Shown here: piece after piece, positions 37,992 through 50,049 of the stretch
Position numbering within the stretch: the stretch's first letter is position 1
Layout: each line of letters opens with the position of its first letter
Assembly: GCA_003665825.1 (NCBI GenBank)
Contig: QPFY01000009.1
Location: forward strand, 744,001 to 808,000
Source: Microbotryum silenes-acaulis
Lineage: Eukaryota > Basidiomycota > Microbotryomycetes > Microbotryales > Microbotryaceae
DNA: 64,000 nt
Direction of reading: 5' to 3'
Program-made: the position numbers and the translations under genes
The notes under the pieces: generated by a model
Databases searched by the model: none
What the model was told of the DNA's origin: nothing
What the model saw: only the letters and a program-made list of their open reading frames with translations

Positions 37992-40493
37992 TTACTTGCT
38001 TCCTCCCTTTTTGCTCAACTCGGTCCGCAAGATCAATTCGCGCCAAAACTTGACGACGAACTCGCTCGTCTCTTCGTCGAGGACCTATGTCAGACAAAGA
38101 ATTAGCAACGAGAAATCGAGCTGCTAAATGACGAGCTAGTGAATAGATGCGCACCGGTTCGAGTTCCTCGATGAGCGCTTGCGGCGCAGCGTGTCTCCTA
38201 ATGTGAGTCATCACGGCGCTCAAGAGTTCCTCTTCCTCGAATCCCAGGGACTCAACGATCATACTTGTCGTAAAGGGCACTAGCTCCTTGGTGATCAAAG
38301 CCTGTGCGATTGGTCCAATGGCGATCAGCATGGGAATTTCGAGGCGACCAGAACTGCACGTGTACGTACCTCGCTCAGTCCGGACCAGTATATCGGCCAG
38401 GCAAACACCTCATCCTTCGATCTCGGTATCCTTGCCTCAAGATCTTCCTTCCTTTCCTTTGACGACTTGCCATCCTCCGCTCCTCCTCCTTCGTCGTCGT
38501 CGTACACCAGAGGGATGAGCGCACGCTTCGTCTTGCCCTCTTCGTCATCATCGGCCAAACCCAATAAGCTCGTCGCAGGTTTGGCCGGTTTGATCGCAGC
38601 TTTAATGACGGTTGGTTCGAGCTTGAGTTTGACGTCCAGTCCTGAAGGCGGTGCGAGCAATCCCAATTGATCAAGGAATGCATCACCCTGCTTGGCAGCG
38701 GCTTCATATTCTTCCTTCTCGCGTTGACGATCGAGGTCATCGGCTTCTTGCTCACGCTGTCGCTGAGCTCGGCGTTGGGTCCTCCATCTCGATCGATCGA
38801 TGTAGAACGATTCGCGCCCTCGTTCAACTTCAGCTTCGTCGTCCCATCGTGCCAAGCGATCCAACATCGCGTCTCGTTCTCGGGCTTCGCGCTCCTCTTC
38901 GGCTCGCTCGCGTGCTCGTTCTCGGTCGTAGTTGTTGATTCGTTGTCGCTCACGTTGCTCGAATCTCCGCTCGCGCTGTGGGCGTAGAAGTTCGTACTCA
39001 GTAAGGTTTAAGAGCCAGATCCTACATTATGTAGGTACTCACCTCGTGAAAGAGTGCCTCTGCATCCCTGTACGCCCTCTCTGCCCTCTCGCGTTCCTTT
39101 TGCGCATCGTCCAGTCCCGTCCCCTCGCTCACGAAGCTCACAGGCTTGTTATAGCTCTGCGGATCATCGCTCGGAGCGCCCGTAGGTCCAGGTGCTGACT
39201 TGGAGCTTGCCGACGGTGAAGCTGACGAAAAAGCACCAGCTAGAGAAGGATGCGAATTCGACCTCGCCGGCCCAGTCGGGACCGATCTCCTCTCTGCCAA
39301 AATCCGATTCGTCACCGCCTCCTGCTCCCTCTTCAGCTGCGCGGCCTTCTTCTCCGCGGCCTTCTTGAACGCAATCTCACGAAACATGGCGATCTCGGAC
39401 GTGATGGCTTCGCGGTGGTGTTCGGGGAGGTCTTCGGGTGCGAGATCGCGGAGATGGGCGGGGATGCCATCGTCGTCGGGGTCGGCCGAGTCGCCTATGG
39501 GTGCTCGAGCAGCGGAGGGGGATTCTCCTTTTTTGATGCGGTCTGCGATAACACGTAGATCGTTCTTGGCTTGTTCCAATAGATCGGCTTGGGACTGTGC
39601 ACGATAGGATGAGGCAAATCAGCTCCCATTCGCTGCTTACCGCGACGAAAGCTTTGGAGGACAACGCTCACATCGTCGTTCACCCGCATTTTCTCGTATT
39701 CATCGAGCCTCGCTCGTACTTTGTCGTCAGTTTTGATCAACAAGGCGTCGGATTTGCCAGAGGGGTAGCTGATGGCAGCGCCGTTGAGGACCTCGAGCGC
39801 ACGAAGGACTACCTCGGGGTCACCGTATTCGACGAAGGCCATCGGTCTGGCCGGACGAGTGACGGACAAAACAGGTCCAGCGATCTGAATGTATGAAATG
39901 ATACAGTGTGAGTAGGTGTCCGAGTCTTCCATGCCTCGAAGCCACTCGGGGCTACGCCGACGAGCACCCTCGCAGACTGACCTCCAACAGCTTGTTCAAC
40001 CAGCCATCACTCATCTCGGCGATCTTGCCCACGAACAACTTGAACCTTTCCTGACTGAGTTGAGGAACGAACCCAGGTGGTGGACCGCCCCCTCCCATCA
40101 TGCCTGGGTCGTGAGGAAAGCCAGGTGGAGGTGGGTACTGCTGCTGCTGATGCTGATGCTGATGTTGCCCGCCCTGGAACGAATTCGGCGAGCCTTGTGG
40201 CTGATGATGGTGGAAGCCTGGTGGTCCTGAACCTATTCCAGCATGTCGGGGTGGATAGCGATTCGTAGGTCCTCCGACGGGGGGCGGTGATGGTGCATAG
40301 TTGGGGTTGGGGCTGCCGCCTGGTGGTCCGTACGACCCACCAGCACTGGGACTGGCCCCTGCTGCTGCTGATGGAGGCGCACCAAAGCCTGGTGGAGGTC
40401 TGAACCCGGGGGGAGGGCCTGTGAGGTCGAGCTATCAGTTGTGGCATCACTGCATCTTCCCACACTCCAGCGTTACTCACCTCCTCCGTACAT
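37992..40493 (-). CDS. RBM25/SNU71-like splicing factor (RRM + PWI)
   Basis: Likely U1 snRNP-associated splicing factor. Exons in order: 40493-40481 (13 nt), 40418-39982, 39884-39672, 39594-39043, 38975-38370, 38301-38155, 38084-37992; 686 residues, and most introns are phase 0. Residues ~5-115 are Pro/Gly/Gln-rich. An RRM follows: FKLFVGKIAEMSDGWLNKLL, then PMAFVEYGDPEVVLRALEVL. A long charged helical middle contains RERRFEQRERQRINNYDRER. The C-terminal PWI domain has PFTTSMIVESLGFEEEELL, HAAPQALIEELEPV and FVVKFWRELILRTELSKKG. Domain order RRM-RE-rich-PWI matches RBM25/Snu71. The acceptor of exon 5 could lie 21 nt earlier, also in frame. Confidence 0.88.
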
Positions 40494-40787
40494 CTTGCAC
40501 GCGAGCGACGGAAATTGGGTGGGGTGCGGATAAAGAACCCTGGCTCGCACCACACGCTCCGACGATCAGTTAGCCTTTGAACCAGCTCGTCGAATTGCTC
40601 AAAGATTGTTCGTGACGTGTTCGCTCAGGTTGATTCGGAGCACAAACCTGCTCTTGGGGGAATGATTTCATTTTGTCTAATTACATCATAGATCGTATCA
40701 TCTGTGGAAGCGCAGAGCGTACAGAATAGAATGATCGTCGGCAACCGACGACCACAATCAACATCTTCGATCACACTGGCTTGTGAA

Positions 40788-43381
40788 TTAAAACCACTTT
40801 CGCTTCTGCAGAACAAGAAATGGTACGGCGACCTTATCAGTATTGAGTACGTGGGTCTACCGTACTATGCTCCACTCACCTTGAATCCCAACAACTCCAA
40901 CAAGCTCTTGCCCAAACTCCCAATCGCCCTCGGCACGACCATCGGCGACCGAATCGGCACGCCCCTCACCTCGACCTGCCAAGCGACCTGCCCATCGATG
41001 TAAACTTGCACACGCACAAGGGGCTGGTTCACGACGCGCGTGTCGACTTCAAACGTCGTGAACTTGTGGTTCCCGTCGGGGAGGTAGTTGAGCAACACGT
41101 CCTCGCCCGTCGCGCCGCGGTTGTTGGCTTGCGAAAGCGTGCGGATCGGCAGGTAGAACATGTTGAGCGGAGAGGTCGAGAACTCGGTCACCGTCGTGCG
41201 AATACTGGCGGCGGCAAACTCGTGACGATCCTATCGTGAAGACAGCGTCTCAGCGACCGGTCGAGTCAGAAGGATGATCGAAACGGTCGAACTCACCCCC
41301 GAGAGTACGATCACGTTGGGCACATATTGCAGCGTGTCCATGATGGCATCTGAGTCCGATCCGGGATGAGATTTCAGCACCCAGCATAACCAAGCAGGAA
41401 GCCACAGACGACTGACCTCGTTCGCTCAAGAACCCAGCCCATGTATCTTGGCCATGATTCCACAAGCTATTGAACGGAACGCTGCTCGCCACAAACTTCC
41501 ACGTGACGGTGTTGTTGACCTCCTTGAGCCACTTTTCAAACGATTCGCGTTGCTTCTGTCCCAGCATCGTCTTGTGCTCGTCATCGATCGCGCTGTTCTC
41601 GGATCGATAACGACGCGTGTCCCAGACGAAGAAAGCTGCGTCACCATGACGGAACGAGTAGTAGTCCTCTCCCTCGTCGACGGGAGAAGGGTTCGCCGAC
41701 CCGAGATAGTCGCGGTACGCCGCATTGGCCGTCGCGAAGGACGGATCGGACTCTTGCGAGGAGAAATCGTTGCGGATCTCATGGTCATCTTTGGTGTAAA
41801 GCGAAGGCAGCTTTTCGAGGAGGGCCAGCATGTCGGGTGAGCCGAACGTTTGTCGGTAACGTTTCTGGTACTGCGTGACCGACGGGCCTGCATAAAAGGG
41901 AACCTGTGGGGTACGCGCGTTGGACGTATTAGCGAAGGCATGGTTCGGATGCTACTCTCTGTAACCCACATCGGCATAGATAAAGTCGCCAAGCATGAGC
42001 ATGAACTTGAGGCCCTTCTCTTCGACGACCTTCTTCAGCAAACGAGCACCCTTGATCGACTTCTTGTTCCAAGGACCTGTGTAAGGAAAACCCGGCTTGA
42101 CGCACGACGTAGAGACGAAGGAGAAATGAGTTCCCGCGCCAGGTGAGCCAGCCGAAGAAAGCGCAGGGTCGGGGAAGGTCGTGAACGAATAGGTCGAAGG
42201 GAACGAAGGGTGTTGCGATGAACTGAGCGTCGGACGAAGGAGCCGGAATTCGTATTCGGTCTGGGCCCACAGGCCCTTGAGGTGGAGCACACCGGTGTAA
42301 TCACGGTTCTCCTCGACACGCAAATCACCCCCATCGATCCATTTGCCGAGCGGTTTGGTCGGACGGTAGACGACGCGAGCCCCGGCAAACGAGTCGACCT
42401 GGTCACAGAGCACGGTGGAGAGGATCGTGTCGTTGGTGGACTGCACCGGTTCGGCCGTCAAGGCAGTGTGGACGGGAGGTACTCGAGCAAAAACCTTGGC
42501 CGACATGTGGTCCACGGCACCGACGCGGGCAAAGGCGAGATCGTGCTCATGCTGACCCAGGATCGGGGTCCACAGAGCATCGAGACAGAGGCCCAAGAGG
42601 AAGACGTTAATCGCAAGCGTGACGCGGTTGAGAAAGATCGAGTGCGACGGCGTGGAGAGGACGAGGTTGGAGATGAGCGATCGCAAAGTGACATCGCTTT
42701 GTGGTAGTTCTTGCTCGGGCTCATCTTCCAAAGGAATGAGAGCATCGGTCGGCTCCTCCGAATCGAGGGCCTTGATCTGCTTCTTCTTTTTGCGTCGGCG
42801 CAATGAGCCCGCAGCGAAGGAAGGGGACGTCGGCGTCGAAGCAGTCGAGCCGGTCGAAACGGTCTCAAAAGCTGCATCACCCTTGAGCACGATCTCGTTG
42901 TCGCTCGAGGTGGGCTCAGTCGCGGCGATTTGAGCAAAAGTGGGTGCACCAGGGGAGATGATGGTCTTGGCTCCCGACGTAGGCGTGGCGGGTCGCTCAG
43001 ACTCCACCTCGGTCGTTCCCACGCGATGAGTTGGGAGCTCCTTGGTTGGTGTGGGCGAGTTGTAGTAGAAGCAGAGCGAGTTGAGGAGGAAGAAGGCCGG
43101 GAGCAAGTAGGTGCCCTGACGTCCTGGGATCAATCGAAGAAATGCTGGGGTTGGGTGATGAATGGCGCTGTCAGCTATGGAGCTCAGTACCCCTTCAGCT
43201 TTAAAGTGACCTACACCATACGAGGAATCGATATACGAAACCGGTGAAGCCACCGGTCAAGGCGAGCAGGGACGCCTGCAACCGCCAGAGGGAGATCGAT
43301 CGAGATGAGGAGCACGGTCATCAGCTGCGAAGGCTTGTTTAGCCAATAGAGTTGAACCAAAGATATGTTGTAGCTTACCAT
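40788..43381 (-). CDS. PhoD-like metallophosphatase, membrane-anchored
   Basis: PhoD-type alkaline phosphatase/phosphodiesterase family. Exons in order: 43381-43379 (start codon alone), 43275-43215, 43144-41970, 41903-41417, 41349-41297, 41230-40880, 40805-40788 (18 nt); 715 residues, phases agree. N-terminal hydrophobic segments (SLLALTGGFTGFVYRFLVW; GTYLLPAFFLLNSLCFYY) and a second segment AINVFLLGLCLDALW. The phosphatase domain has FVSTSCVKPGFPY, LMLGDFIYAD, YTKDDHEIRNDFSSQ, FFVWDTRRYRSENS, FVASSVPFNSLWNHG and VIVLSGDRHEFAAASIR, so the metal ligands look intact. The C-terminus is basic (LLGFKKRKWF). The one-codon first exon is a model choice that gives a family-like N-terminus and good splice sites. 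Confidence 0.85.
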
Positions 43382-45038
43382 ATTTTGCACGTAGGTAGCT
43401 GATCCAACTGACTCTGAGGTGGGGTGGGGAGCTACAAGGGGGACGGACGAGCCTGATCACTCGACTGCAGGTGGTCAGTGCGTGAGGAAGCGACTTGAAA
43501 GCCGGAAATGCGCAAAGAAATGCGCAAATCGGAGGAAGCGAGCAAATTGCTTTGCGCGCTTGCGATGACGGCAGATGACGGCAACGCAAGACAGCGCATG
43601 GGAAGGTCGGCCGCAGCCCTTTTCGCCAATTTTGGCCCGCGCCAAAATAAAATCGCTTTCAGTATGAGTAATGGCCATTTTGGGGAGACTGGGCGACCTA
43701 CCCGCTGGTGCACGTGGCTGGATATGGCGTGGTACTCGAGTCATCGACCCACGGGATCATCTCTCAAAGCAATTATAGAGCTCCAACATACATCTTCGAT
43801 CCACTGAACCCATTTGATGGAGGAACCCACCCTTCTCCGTTGTTTCATTCAGCAAGCACGATGACGCTTCACTTGACTCTTGCAGCCCCCACCCCCACCC
43901 CCACTCGGTGCGAAACCGGCCCAGATCGCGCAGTCGCCGTCGCAGTGGCAGCCAAGTACAGCCTCTGTCCCGCCAGCATACGAGTGCATACACATGCATG
44001 CACGTGCACCTAAGTGGCTAGTTATGCCTACTAGTTTTCCTCTCGGTCAAAGTTCTCTGCACGACATTCCACAGCTAAGCACCCTTGTGCACGCTCGGAT
44101 CGAATGATCGGCCTCCCGCGGCTTGCTTCGTTGCGAAGCCCCTTCATTCGCCGACCGCTGACTGTACTGCGTTCATCCGACGTGAAGAAATATAGCAGAT
44201 TGAAGCAGCTTGTCGTGCGGCCTTACTGCCCACGCCGCGGTCGCACAGCGGAAGGTCGTACAGAGGACGTCGCCTCGAGCTCCCTCGATCTGATGGTGCT
44301 CCCCTTGCCACTCGGCGAACCTGGTGACTGACACTACCACATGTCGAGCTGGAACCATCTCCCCTCGGGAACGACCACGCTCAACTGAGGACCTGTTATA
44401 GGACCTTACCTGTAAATCTTCCCAGTGAGGTAGGACAGAGCTACTACCTGAGCCGCCGCAGAAGGTTGACACAGAGTCCGACTGGGACTTAGTGTCGACG
44501 GGTTGCAATAGCCTGGAAGCAGTGTAAAGGTTTTATGGGGAGGTGTTTTAGTAGACCTTGCACTGGTATCAGGGTCCGGATAGCTTGACACGTCTAAAGC
44601 TTTTCGAATGATTTTCGAATGATTGAAAACGACCCAGGTCTGACTCCTGGTCCAGTTGTTCTCTTCTTCTGTCGATCATTCGGAACCATTGTTGATACGA
44701 CAGAACAGATCGTCCCCTAGAACGGGGATCTGCAAGTGCGTAGGGTCGAGTAAGTGATCGACCTCAATATGCCTCTCGGCTGACCCACTTCCCGCTCTCG
44801 GACTTGTGCTTGTATTTGGAAGAAAGGATAATGGGCTCTGGCGCCCCCGCGGAATTGCGACAAGTGTGCCTTTGGCGATTGTCTTCAATGATGGCTGGCT
44901 CGCTGACTCGCGTCTCAACCTAGTCGACCTTGGTCAGGCCCCCACCCGTCACAACAGTCACCGAGAGCTGCACGCTCCCACCAACATTGAGATGATCCGC
45001 ATTCCCCATCGAACATCGCAATCACCTACGGCACTGCA
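43382..45038. other. Gene-poor region
   Basis: About 1.65 kb. The part next to 43381 is the PhoD promoter. It holds a CCCCCA-type run near 43884-43906 and a direct repeat ttttcgaatgat near 44603-44625. Open frames here are short and show no family character on either strand. Upstream exons of the broken gene at 45039 may lie in the last few hundred bases but I could not fix them. Confidence 0.4.
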
Positions 45039-46157
45039 ATGGGCATCTCACTCAAAGTGCTCCTCGACAAACACGAGCGCTTCCTACCCGCGGCGCTTTC
45101 CGACTTCTACTTGGAGACCTACTGCGAAGTAAGGTCTAGCAAGCAGTTTGTGCACCACCTTGAGAGTGAAGTCATCTGGCAAGCCGTGTCGGCTTCGACC
45201 TGGAACGAGCTCTGCGTCTACATCCGGGCCGTGATGGCGCGCTACAACGAGGAGACGGCCCGACTCGGGCGCACTTGGAGCTACAATCTGCTCTCGGCAA
45301 ATGTACGCAAGCAGTGGAAAGAAGCACTGTATTATGAGTGGCTGGTCGACTTCGAGCTCCACCAAATACGCGACTGGACCGGCTTTGTTACGATGTCGTG
45401 CTCGTCGTGGTCGGCCAGGTGGCGCTGATCTCCCTCGGTGACTTGTCCATCACCGTTACCCCCAGCCATGCATCTCCTTCGCAGCGATTTCATTCGAGAC
45501 TTCAACTCCAAGCATCCCAAGCTGGACCCGCCACTCCGCATCTCCGACAATCTCGCGATTCGCCTCGCCCCGTTTGGAGGGTTGCGATCGTGACAGGAGG
45601 ATCGTGTGATCTACAATCAGCAATTCGCATCGCCTTACCTCTTTCATCCCGGAAACCTCACCCCATGGGAAGAAGCACATTTTAAAAGTGAGTGGGACGG
45701 TATGAATTGTGCTCTCTGGTTCTGGTGTGGTGACGCCGCGACTGGATGGGGTCATCTAGGTCTCTGATCACTCCGCACTATGCGCAGAGAGAGGCATACG
45801 CTTCGATGCTGTCCCCGATTTTAAGTTTGAGAACACCATCGACATCAGAGCTGCGAAGCATACCGCGTTATTGGGCCTTCCTGACCTAATCGAGCTAACC
45901 ATAGCCCGATGCCGCACGCGTGAAGAGGATGGAGGTGTCGACGAAACGCTCCTTCAGGAAGGCGACAGGAAGTGCGTGCGTTTGTGATCAGTCTAGCCCG
46001 AGCCGCGCTTGCCCGTATTGTCTCTTTCGTTGTTGATACATACCATGAATACGCTGTCAGGACTAGTGGGCCTTACGCCGACCAACTTTCGCTCGTGGTG
46101 CATCCTTACGAACGTCCCCGTTTGCACGTCCCCGTCATATTGCAAAATCTGGCTTGA
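45039..46157 (+). pseudogene. Four-exon gene of unknown family broken by an in-frame TGA
   Basis: A consistent spliced frame runs through 45039-45394, 45485-45687, 45788-45971 and 46061-46157, all with GT-AG borders and matching phases, ending in a normal stop. The only defect is TGA at 45591-45593 in exon 2. Conceptual pieces include ISLKVLLDKHERFLPAALSD, YIRAVMARYNEETARLGRTW and DFIRDFNSKHPKLDPPLRIS before the TGA. After it come VIYNQQFASPYLFHPGNLTP, RGIRFDAVPDFKFENTIDIR and SGPYADQLSLVVHPYERPRL. I do not recognise the family. No intron with usable borders and phase removes the TGA. It may be a recent pseudogene, a sequencing error, or two genes. The 5' end is uncertain. Confidence 0.5.
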
Positions 46158-47780
46158 GCACAAGGCGCTCGCTCACTACGCAGCTACCGTCTCAAGCCGA
46201 CGTATTCAGCTGGCGTGATCAATGTTTCCTTCTCGCCGGTCCAGACTGCACCGGACTTGGGGCGCGGTTGGTTGTCGCTCGACTCGTCGAAAGCGGCGAG
46301 GCGAGTCGGGAACTCCAGAAATGGCAGAGCTGCTCGCCTAACTTCTAGCTAGTTGGTATCATGGAAAGACCCATCAGCGAGCGAGCAGTTGATTGACTGC
46401 GAAAGATAATAACTGGTACAGCGAAAAAGAGACTCGAGCACTTGTTCGCGTGTTCTCCTCGTCTCGCTCAGCCCATGCGCACCCCAGGAGACCGTGGTCA
46501 CGCTGCCAACCGCCCGGGATGAGGAGCCCTCCAGTTCCTGCAATTCTACCGGCCTATGCACCGGGTCATCTTCCGGTAATTTCTTTGTCGTCGCCTCATT
46601 AGGTTGTAGAGATGTAGCCCGGAGTAGTTTGCGTCCCATCGTTGGCATATAATCATCACACTTCTTCGTGGCTCGTTGACTTGACTTCGTAACTCGGACT
46701 CGTGCTAAAGTGGTCCGGTCGTTTCGCACTCTCAGTGCCGATCCTTGCAGTGGGTGTACACGGCCATCTGGGGGCCGAGGTAGTCGCGGATCGAAACGTG
46801 GGGCTTGAGGGGTTTGAGCGCGATTCGAGCCTTGTGCACGCGCCTTTGCGCAGGAGGATATGGTGGTGGGGCGAGCTCAGCGTCGGGTCGGCGATCGTGC
46901 TCGCCCCGCTGACCGTTCTGCACAGCTGCATGGCGGGCTCGTATACGAACCGCAATACCAAGATCGGTTGGGCTGTTGTCATGAGGCGCGGGGGGCTGAT
47001 ACTGTTGATCGGAGCGGGACGAAGAGGAGGGTCGAGCAGCGGGGCACTCAGCACCGGGCGTTCGAGTAGGCCCATGGTACGGCGCTAATACCCTCGCGTC
47101 CAAGACTTGGCGAGGTTGCGATGGCCCTCCCTGGCGACCTTGGGACCGGGGCATAGTGCCGAGGATTTCCCCTTGAATGAGTGTCACCAAATTCGATGAG
47201 AGTGGGAGGGAAAAAGAAAAGGTTCGAGGGAGTGGCGCGGGATTATTTACGGGGAGTCATTTGTTGTTCAGCCCCTACCAGCCCCTGCCTCATAGGCTTC
47301 ACACGTGCGCGCGCGCCTGGGGGCCATTTTGGGTTGATTTTTGTCCAGTCCTGGCAAAAGCAATATTTGCATTTGGCGCGTGTGTTTCTCTGTGTTAGAT
47401 TTTGTCCATAGTTCTCTTTTTTGTCGTAGATAGACTTTTGAAGCTTTTGACGGGCCACGCGCCTCCGATAGGCCCAGACTCTCCCTTACGGAGATTTACC
47501 CCGATGAATGACGTACATTGGCCAGTCGCCTCATTGCCTTGAGATGAACTCCAGTCGAGCCGTCGATGCACTCGCACGCTGTGCACCCTTGGCTTCACCC
47601 GTCACACCCGTCGCACCCGCCCTCATCTCGTCCTTGGTGGTGAGTGTCTACGAATCCTCCTTGCCTATTGTAAAGGTCCACTGGTTTCTTCTGTTGTCAC
47701 GAGCTCACCCAGGCACCCGTTCACTTCTGCCGCCGCGTACAGAGCAACCGGAAACGTGCGGAAGTCGCCCAGCCGCAGTC
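46158..47780. other. Gene-poor region with unresolved open frames
   Basis: About 1.6 kb. Around 46700-47190 two minus-strand frames (152 and 139 codons) and one plus-strand frame (128 codons) overlap. The 152-codon frame ends in HVSIRDYLGPQMAVYTHC, which looks protein-like, but I cannot choose among the three. The last 250 bases are presumed promoter and leader of the next gene. Confidence 0.35.
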
Positions 47781-50049
47781 ATGAGTGGTCAATCGTCGCA
47801 GCCGCCTTCGCGAGTCCTCGGCGACAACGCCTCCTCGGATGAGAACCCTTACTCGGACAATCCCTACTCGACCGAGACACCTTCCATGTCGGGCCCTCCC
47901 GCGGAGATCGATTCGCTCGACGATGAAGCCCCACCCGCCGCGTCGGCTACGGAACGCACTCCCCTCATCGCCTCGTCGAAGAACCACAACAACACCGGCA
48001 AACCCAAAATTCAATCCCGCTTCAACAACACAGGTGGAGATGCGGTCGTGCGCGTCAACTCAAACGGAGCGACTGAGGACGATGGCAACGGCACCAGTGA
48101 TCCGGACTCGCTGCCCCTCCACAAGCAGCCTCGGCCATGGCGACTCAAGATCGACTTTGCCATCGCTGTCATCCTACTCTGTGAGTAGTGAATAGGAATT
48201 CGTTGATTTGAAACAAGAGCCCATGACTGACATACGTACCTCTCATACCAGACGTGAACGTGTCGTTCCTCTTCCTTTCGATCCTCTCGATCAAATCCCC
48301 CTTCATCGCCCACAACGCCTTGCCGGCCCATCGAGGATCGACCTTCCTTCCGATCTGGGTAACATTCTTGTCAAGCATCACCAACATGTGAGTATGCGAG
48401 AGAGGCGTATCTTCCTGTCTCTGGCGACTTATCTCACGGCCCTCACACAGTCTCGCGTTACTCTCGTTCGTCTACCCCAAGGAGGCCCCTGCCTTCTCTG
48501 CTCTCACCTCATGGATCTCGGCTTTCTCGGCGCTCGTGATCCTCATTCTCGCCGTCGCCGTTACGCAGCTTCGTCGACACGAGGGTGTCTTGACCTTCCT
48601 TCTTCTCGCCTTGTCCATCGTCTCGAGTCTGCACGCCGGTCTTTCTGCGCTCTTGGCGGAGCGTTACGCGCCTTTGCTCATGGCCGACCCGGTCCCTGTC
48701 GAGCGTGACGCACCTAGTTTCACCTTCTGGGACAGTCTACGTCGGGTTGCTTCGGGCGTCTGGGATGTGATCCACGTTTCGCTTCCTCTTGCCCTGTTGC
48801 ACCTTGGCGTCGTCATCGCCTTTTTCTTGCTTTCGATCAGCGTTTTCATCCGCACCGTCGACTCGTCGCTCGACGTCCCCGGCCAACTCTGGAAGGTCGA
48901 CCCTTGGCTCTACATGCGCAAGAACTTCCCCGAGACGGGCGGCAGTGTGTTCAACACCGGAGGCCGACCTTTCAAGGTTCACCTCGCTTGCCGAGGTGTT
49001 GGTATCGATGATCCCTTGCCACCTCGTGTGCAGTCGAGCTTGATTCCTCCTGGACGGGAGGCGATCAGGCGAACGATCCTCATCGAGTCGGATCAGGGAA
49101 TCTCGGGCGCCGAAAGCGCACGATGGGTGCTCAAGATGCTCAAGGAGGGCGAATTGACGAGCGGTGACTTTGAGACGAGGGTCTGCTACTGGGATCGACC
49201 TGGGTATGGGCTCAGTGACAGCTCGCCTACATCTGCACTTCCCGAGGTCGTCACGGCCTTGTCACAAGCACTCACGGCCGCTGGTGAGATGGCTCGCCTC
49301 GAGCCACCGAGTTCGCTTGCCTCTGTCGACAACTCGACTATTGGTCAGAAGCTTGAGACGAACTTCGCCCCCACGCCTTTGGCCCGCTCGGGATTTGTCC
49401 TGGTCTCGCAAGGCTATGGATCCCTGGCGTCGTCACTCTTCGCGACGATCAACCCGCGACTCACGCACTCGTTCCTCTACCTCTCTCCGATCCCTTCGCG
49501 CCTTCAATTCTCCCAGACCAAATCATGGTACAGAGCGGTACCGGGCTTCTTCACCCGTACGATCCCTGCCGTTTCGACCGAGCTGGGCATCTGGGCCATG
49601 GCATCGTTTGTGACCGGACACAGTCGGGCGAGTCGAGTCTTCTCGTCCGAGTACTCGGACATCAAGGGTTCGATGGGCAGGGCGTGGCTGCAGGAGGAAG
49701 GCGAGCGTTACAAGGGCCGTGACTCGTTGTCGCACGTAGCTTGGGATCGCAAGAAGGGAAGGTACCCTGAAAGACACACTGGTGAGTTGAGCTCTCGGAT
49801 TGTGAGCTATCGACAGCATCGTTACTGACCACTGTGACGGGCTCTTCGATCACAGTCGTCCTGTCCGGCTCGCAACCCAGCCGGTACACCAAGGAGCAAT
49901 GGAAGGAAGGCCGAGACCACTTCATCAACGATGTAGTCCGTGAAGGACTCGTCCGACATGAGACCGATTGGACCGGTTACTGCGACGACGGAATGGACGG
50001 CGAGGAGAGGTGCCGCAAGGCGCTCAAGGATCTGGTCAAGATGGATTAA
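47781..50049 (+). CDS. Multi-pass membrane protein with degenerate alpha/beta-hydrolase domain
   Basis: Four exons: 47781-48180, 48252-48387, 48451-49781, 49856-50049; 686 residues, phases agree. The first ~125 residues are Ser/Asn/Pro-rich and cytosolic-looking. Hydrophobic segments follow: IDFAIAVILLYVNVSFLFL, FLPIWVTFLSSITNILALLS, ISAFSALVILILAVAV, LTFLLLALSIVSSLHAGL and VSLPLALLHLGVVIAFFLL. The C-terminal domain resembles an alpha/beta hydrolase: RVCYWDRPGYGLSDSSPTS, then the elbow position GFVLVSQGYGSLASSLF, where the usual GxSxG is not present (VSQGY). The end is basic and charged. A non-enzymatic hydrolase-fold membrane protein is inferred; I do not recognise an orthologue. Confidence 0.75.

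Noticed and set aside
45591..45593. In-frame TGA read as selenocysteine
   Set aside because: Fungi of this type are not known to use selenocysteine and no SECIS-like hairpin was noticed; a nonsense mutation or error is simpler.
46732..47190. 152-codon minus-strand frame ending HVSIRDYLGPQMAVYTHC as a gene
   Set aside because: Two other long frames overlap it and no splice or family evidence decides; described only as unresolved.
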